Shown here piece by piece: positions 48,201-61,754 of a stretch of 64,000 nt of DNA. The notes below the pieces were generated by a model, which did no database searches, was not told the origin of the DNA, and was given only the letters and a program-made list of their open reading frames with translations. This DNA comes from Puffinus mauretanicus (lineage: Eukaryota; Chordata; Aves; Procellariiformes; Procellariidae), in the NCBI GenBank assembly GCA_023333565.1, contig JAJKFH010000102.1, positions 1,922,001-1,986,000 of the forward strand, written 5' to 3'. The first letter of the stretch is position 1. Each line of letters begins with the position of its first letter. The position numbers and the translations under genes are program-made.

Positions 48201-50904
48201 CTTCCTTCTTAAACTGTGAGACCATCCTGCCAGTCCTTATGATGCTTCTTTTTAGCACACAGACTTTAGCAGATTGCAGTGAGATTTTTCTAAACTGACA
48301 ACCATTTGGGTTTTATGGTGGCTGTTCTTAATTATGCAAATTTGCAATCATTGCCCAAACTGAGATTTAGGTCTAGTTAGCAATTACATCTTTTCAAAGT
48401 GCTGCCGGGCAGTCATCAATGCTTTTGGATGACTGAACATATTCTCACTTGGGTGATTGCTTGACCTCTATATGTGAGCTGCTTTTTTTTTTTTTTTTTT
48501 TCTTCCTTTCTTCCTTTACTGTCCTGATACCTCTTAGGTTTATTCAGGAGTTTTTTGATGCATCTTTTATAAGTTTGGTATCTTCACGTACAATTTAATT
48601 TAGTCAAATATTTCAGTCACTGATTTCCACAGAAGAAAAATTACATAAATTATACTTTACCTAAGAATGGCTGAAGCTGAATCTGTCAAGAGAAGTTACA
48701 TTCTTGCTGCACACTTCCACTGTCCTTCTAAGCAATTGCACAGCCCTGCATTTGAATGGACATTTTCAGATTCAAGTTCATGGTTCAATATTAAAGATAG
48801 GAGATCTAACTTCCCAAACTAGCAGAAATTAGGAGCCAAACTTTAAGTCTAAACTCCCTGATATGCCTTATTTGAAGTCAATGGGAATGCAAGAGAGCAG
48901 ATTAACCTTCCCTTCCCCCCATTAGCATCCTTCAGCTCCACTCTTTTCCTTCAGCTGAAAGCATATTATATGTCTTTGGTTTACATTGTCCCCGTTCTCT
49001 TTCTGTTGATGGTTACTTACTGTTACTGTTTTATTGCCCTCAGTTCTCTCACATTTTTCTTCCTTGTCCATTTAACATCATAATATCTTTGAGACAGGGA
49101 CTGTCTGAGCTGATGTAGAAATATGATCTCTGAAGTGATGGGAATTGAACTTCCATAAGCACTCTCAGTAGAAAAAAGATAAAGCTTCAGGAAAAATAAT
49201 AATTCCTGCATTTTAGGGGATAAGGAAAAATATTTTGCAGACTAAAACTTCTACAAAACCTACTCAAGAAAGTACTTAGACATTTGCTTCAGTCTCCTTG
49301 TAGAACTGCTGCACAGGCCTGAAGTTATCATATCCTTAAGCACTCTTCTGTAGCTAGAGCCTGAATTATATTCTGTTGCTCTGTGATTGTTTTTAAAAAA
49401 GAAAGCCTGCATTAAAGTGGAAGTTTTCATTACTATTATCCTTTGTTATTTGGCAAATTGCATAGAGAAATCACTGGAGAAATAAAAGCCAAAAGGACAG
49501 GTAAAGTGACATAATTGACAAACATTGACAAACACCAAGAGAGCCCCAGTGAGACTAAATCTCATTAACATTGTTGTAGAACTACACTGGGTAATCTCTT
49601 TCCTGATTTCCATTTCGCATAGAGAGGTAGTTGTCACATACATTAGTAGCAGAGAAGAATCCCAGCCATGCAGTTTAAGTATTTTCTTTATTAACCTTTA
49701 GGAAGGTCTATTTATGCCCTGTATTGTTTACTTGGACCTAGCAAAGTAATAATGAGGAAATCACTTCTTAAAAACAACAAACTTCAAGCAAGAATCCCAC
49801 CACATCGCTGGGGAGGTTTCTGAAGTTGGGGAAAAACTTTGTTCTGAAGCCAAACTGAACTGCGTTTGACCTATGCATCAATAATGGCTCTTTGCTATTC
49901 CTTTGCTATTAGTCTGTTAGTTTTATTAACTTAAAAAATGAAATTATTTTATTGGCTGTAGGCAGGCTGCAGGATCCAACATCTTGACATGACCATGGTT
50001 AGCTAATCTGGGTTAGCTAATCTGATGGATGACAATTTACAATGATATGATGGTGATTTTTTAGATGTTTTGCCATCCAGCTGAATTATGCCATGTAAAC
50101 AAGGCCTCAGTGGTTTGAAATTTTCAAACAAAATAGAACAGTATGTAAAGATCAATGGCACATCTGAATATCACCTGGATATCACGTAGATTTCAATTCT
50201 GTATATGCATGAATACAAAATATAAAATATGTATGAGGTATCCTCCCAGACTTGTAAAAACAAATCACTTTTTGTCATTAGATAAGCATTAGCAGTCTGC
50301 ATTCAATTCAGAGAGCAACCTGATCTCACATAAGGTTAGGTTATTCTTAGTGAGTTGATAGCATCTGGGATTAGGCATTCTTTTCATTCATGGAAAACTG
50401 AAAAGAAACACTCATTCATCATCAGAGAGGATGGCTTCTGTGGAGCTGTATTATTATATAAACCTACCAGAAATTAATTCACAAAGGATGCCTGCCGAAT
50501 ACTGCCACAGGAAGTGAGGCCCAAGGAAACCTTCTGCATGGTTCTGTTGCGTTAGGGGTGCCAGGAATCAAAGCAACACACGTAACTGCTCGTTTTCATA
50601 GGTACAAATAGAGAATCTGCTGAACAGACCTTTAGGTTTTAATATGATCTCTCCCAGCTTTTATTTATCTGTTGCTCTTCAGTCTACAGGTAGTGTGTGG
50701 AATTTGCTGCTATGGTAACTTAGGATCTAAAGCCAGCAGAAATTTTTCTATTTTAGAGATTTCCTTTTGTCATTACCATTCTCTCCATACTTTTACCAGA
50801 GTCATATTTTGGAATTATATTAGCAAATAAGTAAAAATAAACTAAAATTGTGTTTTTTCATGTGAGAATTAACTAGGCCAAGAAACAGTTGGGTAAATTA
50901 GTCC

Positions 50905-50955
50905 AGAGTGAGGAAACTGAGGTACAGAAATGCTTGCTCTATGTCTCCAGTGATG
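50905..50955 (-). repeat. MIR-like SINE core fragment
   Basis: The string gagtgaggaaactgaggtac then agaaatgctt matches the most conserved MIR core in complement orientation (gatgaggaaactgaggcacagagaggtt). Only about 50 bases are recognisable. Confidence 0.5.
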
Positions 50956-52334
50956 TGTTGTTGTGACGTGATTGGGAAACTATTCAAGCAGGATCCTTTC
51001 AAAGGTCTGCAGACAACACCAAGAATCATATTTGCAGATCACAAGGATGTCAGTAGGAACTGTAAGACACATGTACCAAATGGCAGTGCTTACTGGGATT
51101 GATTCAGACCAACCTTTATTAATACAATAAGCTTAAAAGCAACTGTTAACATCTTCTCATTTTGTTCCCTTTCCTAGGAAAAAAGGTAAGCATAGTTCAG
51201 AGATTCCTTTGCAAAATCTTTTCATTTTCAATTTAAAAAAAAAGAAAGAACTTGCATAGGAGATGGAAGAAGGTCCTACTCTTTATTCTAACCTAATTTA
51301 TCCACAAATAAAACCTGTTTAAAAAAAAAAATATACACACACACGTATATATGTAACGATTCCCTCAAAGTTGATAAAAATGAGGGATGAAATAAAACAG
51401 AAGCAAAAACATACAAAATTGTACTAAAATACATTCCCTAAACAATTATATTTTAGGGGAGAACTGATCAAGAGGAATAATCTTAACAATGTATTTATTA
51501 CTTGATAATTTAAAAATAGATGCTGATAAATTTAAACCTGCAATTTCCAGTACTGTATGCTCACATTAGCATGAAATTGAATCAGTCTTTTTCCTGCCTC
51601 TATTTTGTCTGTATTCTCTACAACTAGGTTCTCTTAGTCAGAAATAATCTCTGTCTCATAATGCTTTCCTCGCTGTTGTACAAATCCTACCCCACTTCAC
51701 AGTGAGGTAGAGTTTGCTCTAATTCTGATCTGGTGCTAGAACACTTGCTAGAGGAAATAAGCCAATTTTATTTTGCTTTTGTTTTTTTAATAAGCTTCCT
51801 AAGATATAAGTTTCATCTCAAGACAACTGCTCCCCAATCATGACAGCTTCATTTATCTTTCTGCAAATCTTTGTGGATATTATATATGGATATGTGGTCT
51901 TCAGAAGCAATTAGTAGAAATGGGCAGAAAAGACTGTCTCCTGTCCTGTGAGATGTTGCAGCATTTCAAATATTGACTCATTCTGTAGATGGACAAGTCT
52001 TTCAAAGTAAATAAGATGCTCCTTCTCGAGCAGTAAGCAAGGCACTCACTTTCCGTGTTAAGGTCTATGCTTGCTTGGAGCAAAGTTTAAAACCTCCCTC
52101 GCCCATTAGAATGGGGACAGATAACAAGTTATCTTCTACTTATCTAGATTTCTCTTGCTGACAAATTGAGCTTGGTTGAGACATTCTCCTTTTTTGGGTC
52201 CAAGAATCTATCTTTGTTGATACAGTCATCGATGTTCATTTGAAGTTTTGGCTTCAATTTATCAATATCTTTCTGGAAAAAAATAACAAATACTTCATTT
52301 AAAAATGTTTAGCTAGCTTTCAGGATACTATGGT

Positions 52335-52480
52335 TGAAATCTCTGGTGATTGGAGTCAGACTTTGGGCAGGACTTTGTCTCTCAGACGATGATGTTTTCC
52401 CTGTGTAATGGAGATCATAACACCTGCCTGCCTCATATAGAAATTGTGAGGGTGAAAGAATTTATGGTCGTGCCTTGGTA
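52335..52480 (+). repeat. MIR-like SINE
   Basis: In sense orientation the segment reads tggagtcagactttgggcag, gactttgtctctcagacgat, gttttccctgtgtaatggag, atcataacacctgcctgcct, catatagaaattgtgagggt then gaaagaatt. This follows MIR (cttgggcaagt, ctctgtgcctcagtttccc, tgtaaaatggggataataac, acctacctcatagggttg, ttgtgaggattaaat) along its core with many substitutions. Confidence 0.6.
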
Positions 52481-52998
52481 GGTGTTCTTCCTAAAGCTAA
52501 ATGCTGCCTGAGAATGAGAGTCCTTACCTTGAAATTGGATGTAGTACTGTTATAGGCAAAATTTACCACAGAGCGAATGTGCCAACCCTCTATTTATCAC
52601 TTACCCAGCTGTTTGCTAAATTGCAGCTCCTTTAAAATTACACTCTAATGCATCAATAATTCAGCAGTGAAGTCTTACGAAGAAAACACTAGATGCCATT
52701 TTGAATAGCTCCACTATCAAATGACAAGCTATTCAAAGAAGAGAGTGGGAATACTGCTGAGATACTCTGTCTCTGTTACCAGGGGAAATTCCGTTAACGT
52801 TAGAGAAAGCTACAACGCAACAAGGCTCAGGAGATTGTTTCACAACAGACCTTTGGTAGGCACATAACAGAATGACGGGAAGGGAGAGGGAAGCCTGTGC
52901 GGTAAATATATCGATGTGATCTTCTTGCAGCTTTGCAGGCTTATCTGGGTATTTAAATCCCACACAAGAAAAGCGGATCAATGCATAAACCAGCATAT

Positions 52999-53030
52999 TG
53001 CGCATGAGCGCAGGGGCTGGCAACCAGCCA
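52999..53030. promoter_or_regulatory. Cluster of NRF1-like and NFI-like motifs
   Basis: tgcgcatgagcgca (52999-53012) is one inserted base away from the palindromic NRF1 site TGCGCATGCGCA. The nearby tggcaaccagcca (53018-53030) fits the NFI full site TGGC-N5-GCCA. Both lie in a small CpG-containing patch. Isolated motif matches like these are weak evidence of function. Confidence 0.25.
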
Positions 53031-56000
53031 CGCTCTGCCAACGCTGCAATTAGTCAGTGTGTGCTAAACAGATGTGTGTGTGGTATCCCTTTAGATCAAT
53101 GCTAGGCTTAACTCTTTTGGGATGGCTGGCACAGCACAGGGCCTGAGCAGAGGGTGCTGGTTCTCCGCACCTGAGTGCTGGTCTCTCCTATCTGCCGAGT
53201 GCATCTGCTCATCGTGCAAAGTGCTGTAGAGGGGTGGTTGCAGCAATGTGTTTACTTTTTCAGTTTTGCTATGGCAGAGTCATTTCAGTAGGACTTATTG
53301 GTATCTTGGAAGTCTGTCCTCTCTCCTACTCCCTTTTTCTATGTATGTTTTACTGTGTGACAAAACATTTGTAATTATATATCTGGATACAGGCACAGAT
53401 ATGCTATATGTATGCATTAGTGCTGTAGTAACACTTAATGGGTGAGACACTGCATATTAAATCATGGCTAGATCAAATGGATTAAATCATTGCAAATGAT
53501 GTAACTTGTACAGTAATTCACCTGCCTTCATTTTTGGTTTGCACTGAAGTTCTGACGAGCTTCTAAGCCCGCTGTAATTTGAAAAACATCCCAATGTATT
53601 GTAAATTTTCTTCTAATGAAAACATATTCATGAGATTATGAGAGGTCTTTGGTCAAAAGTACCGTATGTTTGTAGCTTCAGCCTTTTGTATGACAGAAGA
53701 TGAAGAAACCTTCTCGCAAAACAGTTTTCATGCAAAATATCTGAAGCCTGGAACCCACTAACAATTCCCTGCAACGTTGCAAAATCAGCCCCAAGGTGGA
53801 AGCTGCACCATCCGTGGCCTCTAGAGGCGTGGGCACTCCCATATAAAATTTGAAGTCCTACAGAAGACAAAGTAATCTTCTTTTTCAATTCTGGTTGTGC
53901 TTGATCCTAGTGATGTTGGTCTTTTATCAGACATATTTCTCTCTATCCTCTTAAGTCCCTGAATTTTTAAAATTTATCTACCTCTTTTTTCCCTTAGGTT
54001 TCCCAGGGGATTTGCTTTTTATTCCATACCTTAAAGAGAACAGCCCTTAGAGTCCCTGGATTGGGTAACAGCTGCATTTCTTTTTCAGGGACCACCTTGT
54101 TGCTATGAAATGAGCCACTCTCTGCAGGTGCTATTTAGCTCTTGATGGGAAAACCTCACCTTTGCCTCAGTCTTGGGGCTGCTACCAGTGTTAACTGTGG
54201 TTATTTATATACAGTAATGCCTAAGAACAGCAGCCCCATCCTGCCTAGACTATCGCTTTGATGTCAGCAGAGTTAGAATAGTGCTCTTATTTATAAAGCA
54301 CTCTCCATTTCTTGTTTTATTCTGTTTGTTTAAACCAGGAATTGTTCATTTAAATATAAAAATTCAGTAATACTAAATAAATAATATAGTATTAAAATAC
54401 AAACAGATTAAAAACAAAGGCAGCATCCTACTATCCCTCTCTCTCCTACACATTCACAGGCTCAGAAGGGAGGCTGGGAAAGATGTAGCATTAATAAATG
54501 TAAGGCTAGCAGCAATCATTAAATAAATATCATTAAAAAAATCCCCTTGATATTTAAAAAATGCTGAAGGCTTTTGTTTAATAAAAAATGGGTAGGAATA
54601 TAAGATGAAATGGGTGCTGTAGAGTAGTGAATTCCACTGTCAAGAGATCAGCCATGATAAAGTACAAAGACCTACCACTTCAACAGGCAGCAGTGGGATC
54701 CCTGGAACAAGGATGATGTCAAGTCAGTACAGAGGCTTCTATGTTATATAGGGTCTTTCCAGTTGGTGTTTTAAAACTTAATGAGATCGTCTTCAAGTCA
54801 AAATACCACTCTGAGCAGCCCACAGAAAGCACTCAGGGCAGACTAAATCTGACGGCTCTTTGCTGAACAGAAGAGCAGATGGGCTAATCCATTCTGAACA
54901 AGCTGCAAGCTTCGGAGCTGCTCTGCAAAGACAGAATTACAGCACCTCCAGCCGCGTGGTGACCAAGGCACGTGTTGCTGATGTGAGGTTGCCATGCGAT
55001 AAGTAAGGGCACAGCATATGCAAACTGTGCAACAGTAAAAACATTTTCAATCGTGTATTCACATCTCTTTCCAGAGGGAGTCAAAATTGATGTCAGGATT
55101 CAGCTCGCTTGCTTTCGTCTTCCGTGAAATGTTGGAGGACCACAAAAGAGGGAGCCAGGAAGGGAAGTGATAAATTGTCTAGTTCCAAACTGAAGTGCTG
55201 GCCTGATATGTTCAAATCACCAGCAGCTTTAAAGAAAAGAATACCTGTTTTTACACGTACTGAGGGTTGTAGAGCGGGAAGTATTTTCCAAATACACACA
55301 ATGTGAAGACTCTTGGGAGTTATAAGACTCAGAAGAAGCTTCTTATTTAATCTAAATAGTTGACACGATGTATATAACAGCAGCTTGTGCAAAAATAGTG
55401 GAGCTAGCTTTAAAACTGAATAGCTTGGCTAGCAATAGCTCTTTAATCACAGCAGCACAGAGTTCAACTCAAGCTAACTGCCCAAGTATTTTCTGAGCTT
55501 CTCAGGAAAGCTTTGCAGCTTGTTTGGCATTCTGGGATTCCGCAGCCGTGCTGGTAGCAGAACATCTGTAAGCTATGTTCAGGCATAACTGTGTGAACAT
55601 GGCTGTGTGTATATCTGCATACACGAAACTAGTGTGGAGATATGTACTTTATCTGCTTCCGAAAATGTAGTTCATAGATTTAGCACCACTTAGGATTGGG
55701 ATCTCTATATATGCATTCATTCTCTACAGCAAAACCAAAGGAGTTTATATTGTTCATTTCTCCTCCTTTGAAAGAAGAAATATTTTGCAGTTACTGTGAG
55801 CTCGCATGTAGTGGAAACTCAAAGTTCTTCCAAATGAATGCGTTGGTGGTATCCCTGGCGTCATATAGGCAATACTTGACAATGAAGAGCATTTTTGCTC
55901 ATAGATGGTGTGAATCCAGACCATTTATTTATTATAGACCTTTTACATCTAATTGACTTTTATTGTACCTACAAAATGGAAAAACATTAAAGAGCATCTC

Positions 56001-57338
56001 CATTTCACTTATAAGACTGATAGCCAATTTTCTGTTCTGTGTCTTTTGAGAATTCTTAATTGTCTTCCATAATTAGATATTGGGAGTGTAAACAATTATA
56101 CGAGATTATAAGAGTTTTTTTTTTTAATACAAGGTGTGGTGTAAACATCTAGGAGTTAGGTTGCTGCAGCAGTGTTTCCTATTTTTCCTTTTGCATTGAA
56201 TTTTACTTTTGTAATTCCTATTTCTTGTTCAGTTTGCATAATTTCTTAAAAAGTCAAATATTAACAAATGTAATAATTTCTAACACTTGCAAATTATGTG
56301 GTCCCCACAGTTTTTAACGAGTCAGTAGGATATCAAGGCACTCCCTCTCCAAAGGGAGATCGCAGTTTTTAATGTAGAATAGTTAGTGTTCCGTAGCATC
56401 TGGAGACATCACAACCTATAGTTTTCCTGTTTTTTGTCTTCCTCCACAAAAATTCCGCTAGCAAGATCTCACCGCTATGCTTTGCAAAAAACTCACTTAC
56501 CTGAACTATTCTGCAAGTCGAGGAACGTTTATTTTACCCTTCAGAAAAAAAACAGGTAAAAGCAGAATTATCCCAAGGTATTTTTATTGAAATGCAGGTT
56601 TCATACTCTTCAGTCTATTTGGATGCATGCAACATTTGAACTCCATGGCAGTTTGCCTTGAGTATTTCATTTGGAATGACAGTGGCTCTCATTTCTATCT
56701 GAGACTCATTGTGCAACTGGTGGGAATCATCGTATTATATCCAACGTCACACATACTCCTTAGATGAACTATCTACTGGAAGGCTTGGATACAAGTCTTA
56801 TATTCATGTTCATTCATCTCTGCTGGTTTTGAGGGACTAGTAATCCATCAGTCCATCCCATCTCTCCCAGTGAATAGAATATCCAACCTTCGGAGCTGTA
56901 GAAAAGTTACTGAAGTAGAAGATCAGATAATATTTGGACAGCCACATTATATCACCTTGCTCTGAAGGACACACTCAGCTGTAGGAAGGAACAAATTAGT
57001 TCAAATAAGCCTTAAATTGAGTTGAGGGGCCATAGAGCCAGATCTTTGTCCCGTGGTACTTCACGTTGTTGCTGTTGCTTTATAACGTATGCTGAAGCAT
57101 GCGTTTTTGTCAAAGTTACCCTTCTCCCATTCTCCTCATCCCCTCTGTGCATAGCAGCTCGTTTCCATAGCAGTTATCAGGGCATGAGCAGGGAAGACCA
57201 TGTCCCGTGATGGATGGGCCAGTGCAGTGCGCAAAGCACGCGCCACATACCACACTTCTCTCTTTCACTTTCCCCCTAAGTTCCTTGCTGTAACAGTTTG
57301 GCCATATTTCACTACAGTTAATAACGTGCTTTAAATAA

Positions 57339-57525
57339 TGGAAAACTACTGACTTCTCCTATATCTACAGAATGCTGAGGACATTTTGTATACCAACGAT
57401 TTGTAAACAATAAGCTCCTATTAGTGAGAAGTGAAGACCTTATCACATGTATGGTAGCTGCAAAATATCTGGATCTCCTCCAGGATGAAAAACAGTACCA
57501 AATATAAATTATTTTTATATGTCAT
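57339..57525 (+). repeat. Left arm of a 187-bp inverted duplication
   Basis: This segment recurs in reverse complement at 59263-59449. Over the 182-base core (57344-57525) only four positions differ (57398, 57414, 57461, 57499). All are transitions, with G or C here and A or T in the other arm, and only the first is at a CpG. Extension to 57339 adds one more mismatch. There is no gap. The sequence is not CR1, MIR or any repeat I recognise and has no long frame. Arms this similar are much younger, or are kept alike by gene conversion, compared with the decayed repeats nearby. Confidence 0.95.
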
Positions 57526-59262
57526 CATGGATGATGCTTGCATCAGTAATCAGACCTCCTCTTTTTTTTTTGAAAGGGTGGTTTTAATATTTGCAAGTGG
57601 CTGCTCCTGTGATGTTGTCAGTATGTTGCTAATCTGTAAGTACCCGCTCCTGTCAGTGGCTGAGGGCCTCCTGTGTGGTGGGTAGCGTGCTCGGCTTCCA
57701 TGGATTTCAGCGGAAGCTGAGGATAATCAGTACCCCGCAGGACGGGCCCTCAGTGAATGCTGCAGGCAATGGGAGCACAGAAGGGTAATCACAGAACTAA
57801 TGAAAGCAATAGGTGGCTGTTTGTGAAATAGAGTTTTGCGTATTGAGTTTGTCTTGAGAGATTAAGAAAAGTTTTACTTGAATTGTCTATAAAAAAAAAA
57901 AAGAAAAGCAGGAGAGAAGATTATTCATATTTCAAGTTTCTGTTCTCAGACAGCTCTACTAGGGCTGCTCAAAGGAAAAGTCACTTGAACTCTTAAAAAC
58001 AGGTGAAAGAATATTTTCTCATTGGCTAACAGCATAATTATTTTCACTGAAATTAAAAAAAAATCCCCCCAAACTCAGCTTAAGCCAGGATGAAAAATTT
58101 CTAGCAAGACAGTTACACATCAGAAATAGGAAGTGGAAAAGGCTATCTTTTAACATGAGGCATTTAACAGCCTTGAACTAGAGGTTGCTGACAAGGATAT
58201 TGTTACCTCTGGTAGCTTGTTTGTCCAATAGTAGAGAGCAAGTGGGGACACAGTAGAATGATGTAAATCTAACACTGAATAGAACATTTTTAGGATGGAA
58301 CTAGAGGGTTAAATAGAGATAATGACAGGGAATTATAACAGGGTAATTTTAGACCTGAGGGGAATGGATTGTGGAACAGAGAAATGGTGGGAACCCTATT
58401 GTTGACACATTTAAATATAGACTGGACAAAATGTTAATAAATGTACAATAGGGAACAATTTGACATTGTGCTCAAGGAGATGGAAAGGATGCAGTAATAA
58501 GGACTGTCAGGTTCTGTGATATACTTTATTGTGAACTTTATTTCACTTTAAACATGTTTATATTTAATATAAATACAACATAATTTGTCCTATTTATCAA
58601 AGGAAATTTTACTCTCTCTTCCCCCACCCCCCCCCGATTCAAACATTACACTTTTGATTTCAACCCACTGTCCTTGGTTGTCTTGTAGAGCATAGGGGTC
58701 TCTGCTGACTTGCACCTAGTGAGTGCATAGACAGTGGTAATTTATCTTTTTGTACCTTGAGGGCACTAACCTGTTCAGTTTTAGTAAATCACTCAACAAG
58801 TAGCTCCAGAGAAGGGAATGGCATTCAAATATGGCCCTCTGATTCTGAAAACGCACTGAAACTGTGGAAGGAAGAATGTTTATATGGAAGCAGTCAGCAG
58901 GATCTGTTAGATATTGGTCTTGGTATTTTCTGAACCTCCTGTCAATATCCCAGAGTCATGAATCACCAATACTAAACTGTCGAAAACAATCAGCACCATC
59001 AAAAAGGTCATTTTTAATTTGCAGGCAAGACAGTGTGAGAGTGGTGGAGCTGCCATCTAAGGAAAAGATACATTCAGATGAATACATTTTTTATATGATT
59101 GAGTTGTGCTAATTTAGTTTATCCTTTTAAACTCAAGTGAATCTTGAGGACATTTTGTTTGTTTTAGTATAACATGTTGAAAGATAATTAATGGTCCTTG
59201 ACATTGAAGTTGTAGGCCAAGTGTAAGAACTTAGTGTAAATCTAGGGAAAAGTACCTTTCCA
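57526..59262. other. Spacer between the inverted arms
   Basis: About 1.74 kb of AT-rich DNA separates the arms. It includes an old-repeat-like string at 57692-57752, an A12 run near 57890 and a C-rich tract at 58620-58636. No open frame has transposase or other protein features (the longest is 82 codons at 58864-59112), so the arms do not look like the ends of an autonomous DNA transposon. Confidence 0.6.
57692..57752 (+). repeat. Old amniote interspersed repeat fragment
   Basis: The strings cttccatggatttcagcgga, agctgaggataatcagtacc and ccgcaggacgggccctcagt resemble a dispersed amniote repeat (attgacttcaatgggagctgagggcactcagcaccttgcaggatcaggccct). CpGs remain where the usual version has decayed forms. 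The family name is not certain. Confidence 0.45.
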
Positions 59263-59449
59263 ATGACATATAAAAATAATTTATATTTAGTACTGTTTTT
59301 CATCCTGGAGGAGATCCAGATATTTTACAGCTACCATACATGTGATAAGGTCTTCACTTCTCACTAATAGGAGTTTATTGTTTACAAATTGTTGGTATAC
59401 AAAATGTCCTCAGCATTCTGTAGATATAGGAGAAGTCAGTAGTTGTCCA
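59263..59449 (-). repeat. Right arm of the 187-bp inverted duplication
   Basis: This is the reverse complement of 57339-57525 with five mismatches in 187 bases and no gaps. No matching short direct repeats flank the outer edges (the left flank ends taaataa, the right begins gagagttt), so there is no sign of target-site duplication. At every core difference this arm carries A or T against G or C in the left arm, which would fit C-to-T decay in this copy if the left arm is ancestral. Confidence 0.95.
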
Positions 59450-61754
59450 GAGAGTTTGTATGCTGATAGCAAACATGGTGCAGCAAGGGAGACATGCTAA
59501 AATGAGGTTGACCAGTCTTAAGGTTATAACATAGCTGAGTAAAAGTAGAAGTCTTTAATGTAAAAGTCTAGTAAGAAAATATTTCTCTCTACTATATTTG
59601 CTTCAGCTTGCTAAAATGATTTTAACTTGAGGATTTCCTTCTTTCTAATTTGCACTACTCACTCTGACATTTCACTTCTCATCACATTCTTCCTGCTACT
59701 CCCCTCCCTTCTGCTAGCCACTGAGCTGACCGTTTCCTTTGGGACACTACCACAGGCCTTCTTGAGTGAGGAACATTACTGATCATAGGTGAAATCCAGA
59801 AGTGAAGAGTTCAAAACAGATTATAAGGTATCTTCATTATTTTAATGTACACCAGAATTCTGCTGCCTTTCTGAAAATATATGGCTTGCCTTTACAGTTG
59901 GGTGAGTTCATGAGAGAGCTAGTAAATTATAGGTGATATTGGAGAACTTTATAGCAAATCAAAGGGAATTACCTTTCTTTGATATTGTATGTTTTGAGAT
60001 TCATAGTCACAGAGTTTAAGAGGAAAATATGTTCTCCTGCTCGTATGTAATGTTCATTATCTCTAAATTTTATATAGCAAAAATGTGTTTTATGCATCTT
60101 CTCTTTTTCTTAAAAGATTTGACTACATTACATGGTAGGAAACTTCCTTGAAATTCTGATACTTATCAACAAGAGAAGACAAAGTAATTCTTATCAGAGG
60201 TGTGATAGCATGATTTTAATCCAAGAAGCAAAATAAAGAAACATAGTATGGCACTGAGCTTAATTTTGAAGAAACCAAGCACTGACATAGTTCAGTATTA
60301 CAGTTCCACTAATAGACAATCCCCTGGAAGCAGACTTGTGGAAATCTAATGCTCTGTCTCTTATTTAATTTTTTTTTTTTACAGTGCTCCTTACCTTTCT
60401 TATGGTCATACCTTTTCATGAGAAAATATTAGATGAGAATCTGTGATTAAAAATAATGGTATTGAGGAGTTTTTCCTTCTTTTAAACTGAGTTGAGCATT
60501 AAGACATGAGTTGCTCATCCTAAATAAAAAGTAATGAATATTCAGCTTTTCTCGCTTCTCAGGAAGTGAGCATTCCATGCCTCAGTTCTGGAGCAGAAGG
60601 AACATTTTTTGTGCTGGAAGGGCTTTGGATCTATAAACATTTAATCCATGGTCTCTTAAACAGTCGAGGTCCCCGTTGATGTCTGTTTGAGATAATGGCT
60701 CTTCTAGGTATGTTTTCACCTGGGACATTTCAGTATTGAGGGCTCAAGGAGGATCTGCCTCACCAATGTCATGCTTACCACTGCAGCTATAAAGGTTTTT
60801 TTTGTGGGGTTTATGGGGATTTCTGCCTTGGCAAGCATGGAGGGAGAGGGAATAGGGCAGGCAGTTTAACCTGCTCTTCAGCAAGTCCGATGGGGCTGAA
60901 AGTGAATCTGTGAGCACGTATGCATTCAATGCTTTCAATTCTGTTCTGGAGTCACGTCAAGAGAAGGAAAAAGGTTTGAGGATGCCTCTAAGCTCAGGAC
61001 CAGTGACTGTCGAGTATGAAAGATATGCAGGAGGGAAAAAACTGAGCGGTGAAGAGCACTTTGCTCTCTGAAGGCATTACGTAGGAAGAGGGAAAATGTC
61101 TGAGATGGGTGAGCGTTGGTAGCTGTAGTTAAGGAAGGGCAGAAAACTGGGGACATCCTGAGTGCACAGGACACTATCAAACAGGGCAAGACTGAATAAA
61201 AGGCTGTCCATTGCTAAGTAGTGATTTCTGTAGGAGGGGCAGAAGCAGGTTGAGGAAAGAGCAGATAAGATTTAACGTTTATTGTATTCTGTACTTTACA
61301 CTAATTCTAAACACGTGTGAAAGCAACTGTGTAGCGGCCAATTCTTTGTATCACCTCCTGTTCACCTGCCCTAGAAATGTTTTGATTAAATGACCTAGAT
61401 ATATTAATAATATCAATTAAAAGTAAAGGAGTGAGAACATAGCTGTATGTGTGTATTCGTTAGCTAACACGAGGAAAGGGACAAACAATCCTACAATGGA
61501 TACTCAGTTTTGTTTTCCTTTTTGGTAGCATAATTGCCATTTGTACAATCTTGTTTGAAAGAACTTCTGCTGTTCTTGAGAACCTTGTGATAACAGGCTT
61601 TTTGTAGCACAGTGGTTAGACACAGCTTTGTTGCATTCATGTTTGCATGCTGGTCGACACTCAGTTGAAGGAGACAACCTCAGTCTGTCAGAGCAAAACC
61701 ACCATATCTCACTCTCATTTGCATTCTGCATGCCATGTTTCAATTTTCCATCAT
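59450..61754. other. AT-rich non-genic stretch
   Basis: No gene is visible. A T11 run lies near 60370. The minus-strand frames at 60744-60938 and 60935-61189 have no recognisable features. Confidence 0.6.
61598..61670 (+). repeat. Possible MIR-like/tRNA-derived SINE head
   Basis: gtagcacagtggttagacac resembles the MIR head and a tRNA box A. A box B-like tggtcgacactc follows about 40 bases downstream. The rest cannot be matched by eye, and it lies just before a clear MIR in the opposite orientation. Confidence 0.3.

Larger units (their letters stand above)
48201..57338. other. AT-rich non-genic stretch
   Basis: No coding gene is supported. It holds a T19 run at 48483-48501 followed by a ttcc-rich patch. 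A 13-base tandem pair lies at about 49998-50024 (ggttagctaatct twice), and an A10 plus acacac/tatata microsatellite near 51319-51352. Two MIR remnants are listed separately. The frame at 52733-53041 (minus, 102 codons) shows no recognisable domain. Confidence 0.55.

Noticed and set aside
48502..48520. Short ttcc-rich repeat after the T19 run considered as a CRISPR-like or satellite array.
   Set aside because: It is a simple pyrimidine microsatellite; no regular spacers exist and the genome is vertebrate.
52733..53041. 102-codon minus-strand frame starting next to the NRF1/NFI-like cluster, considered as a first coding exon.
   Set aside because: No splice donor follows in frame, and the residues show no recognisable family or signal peptide.
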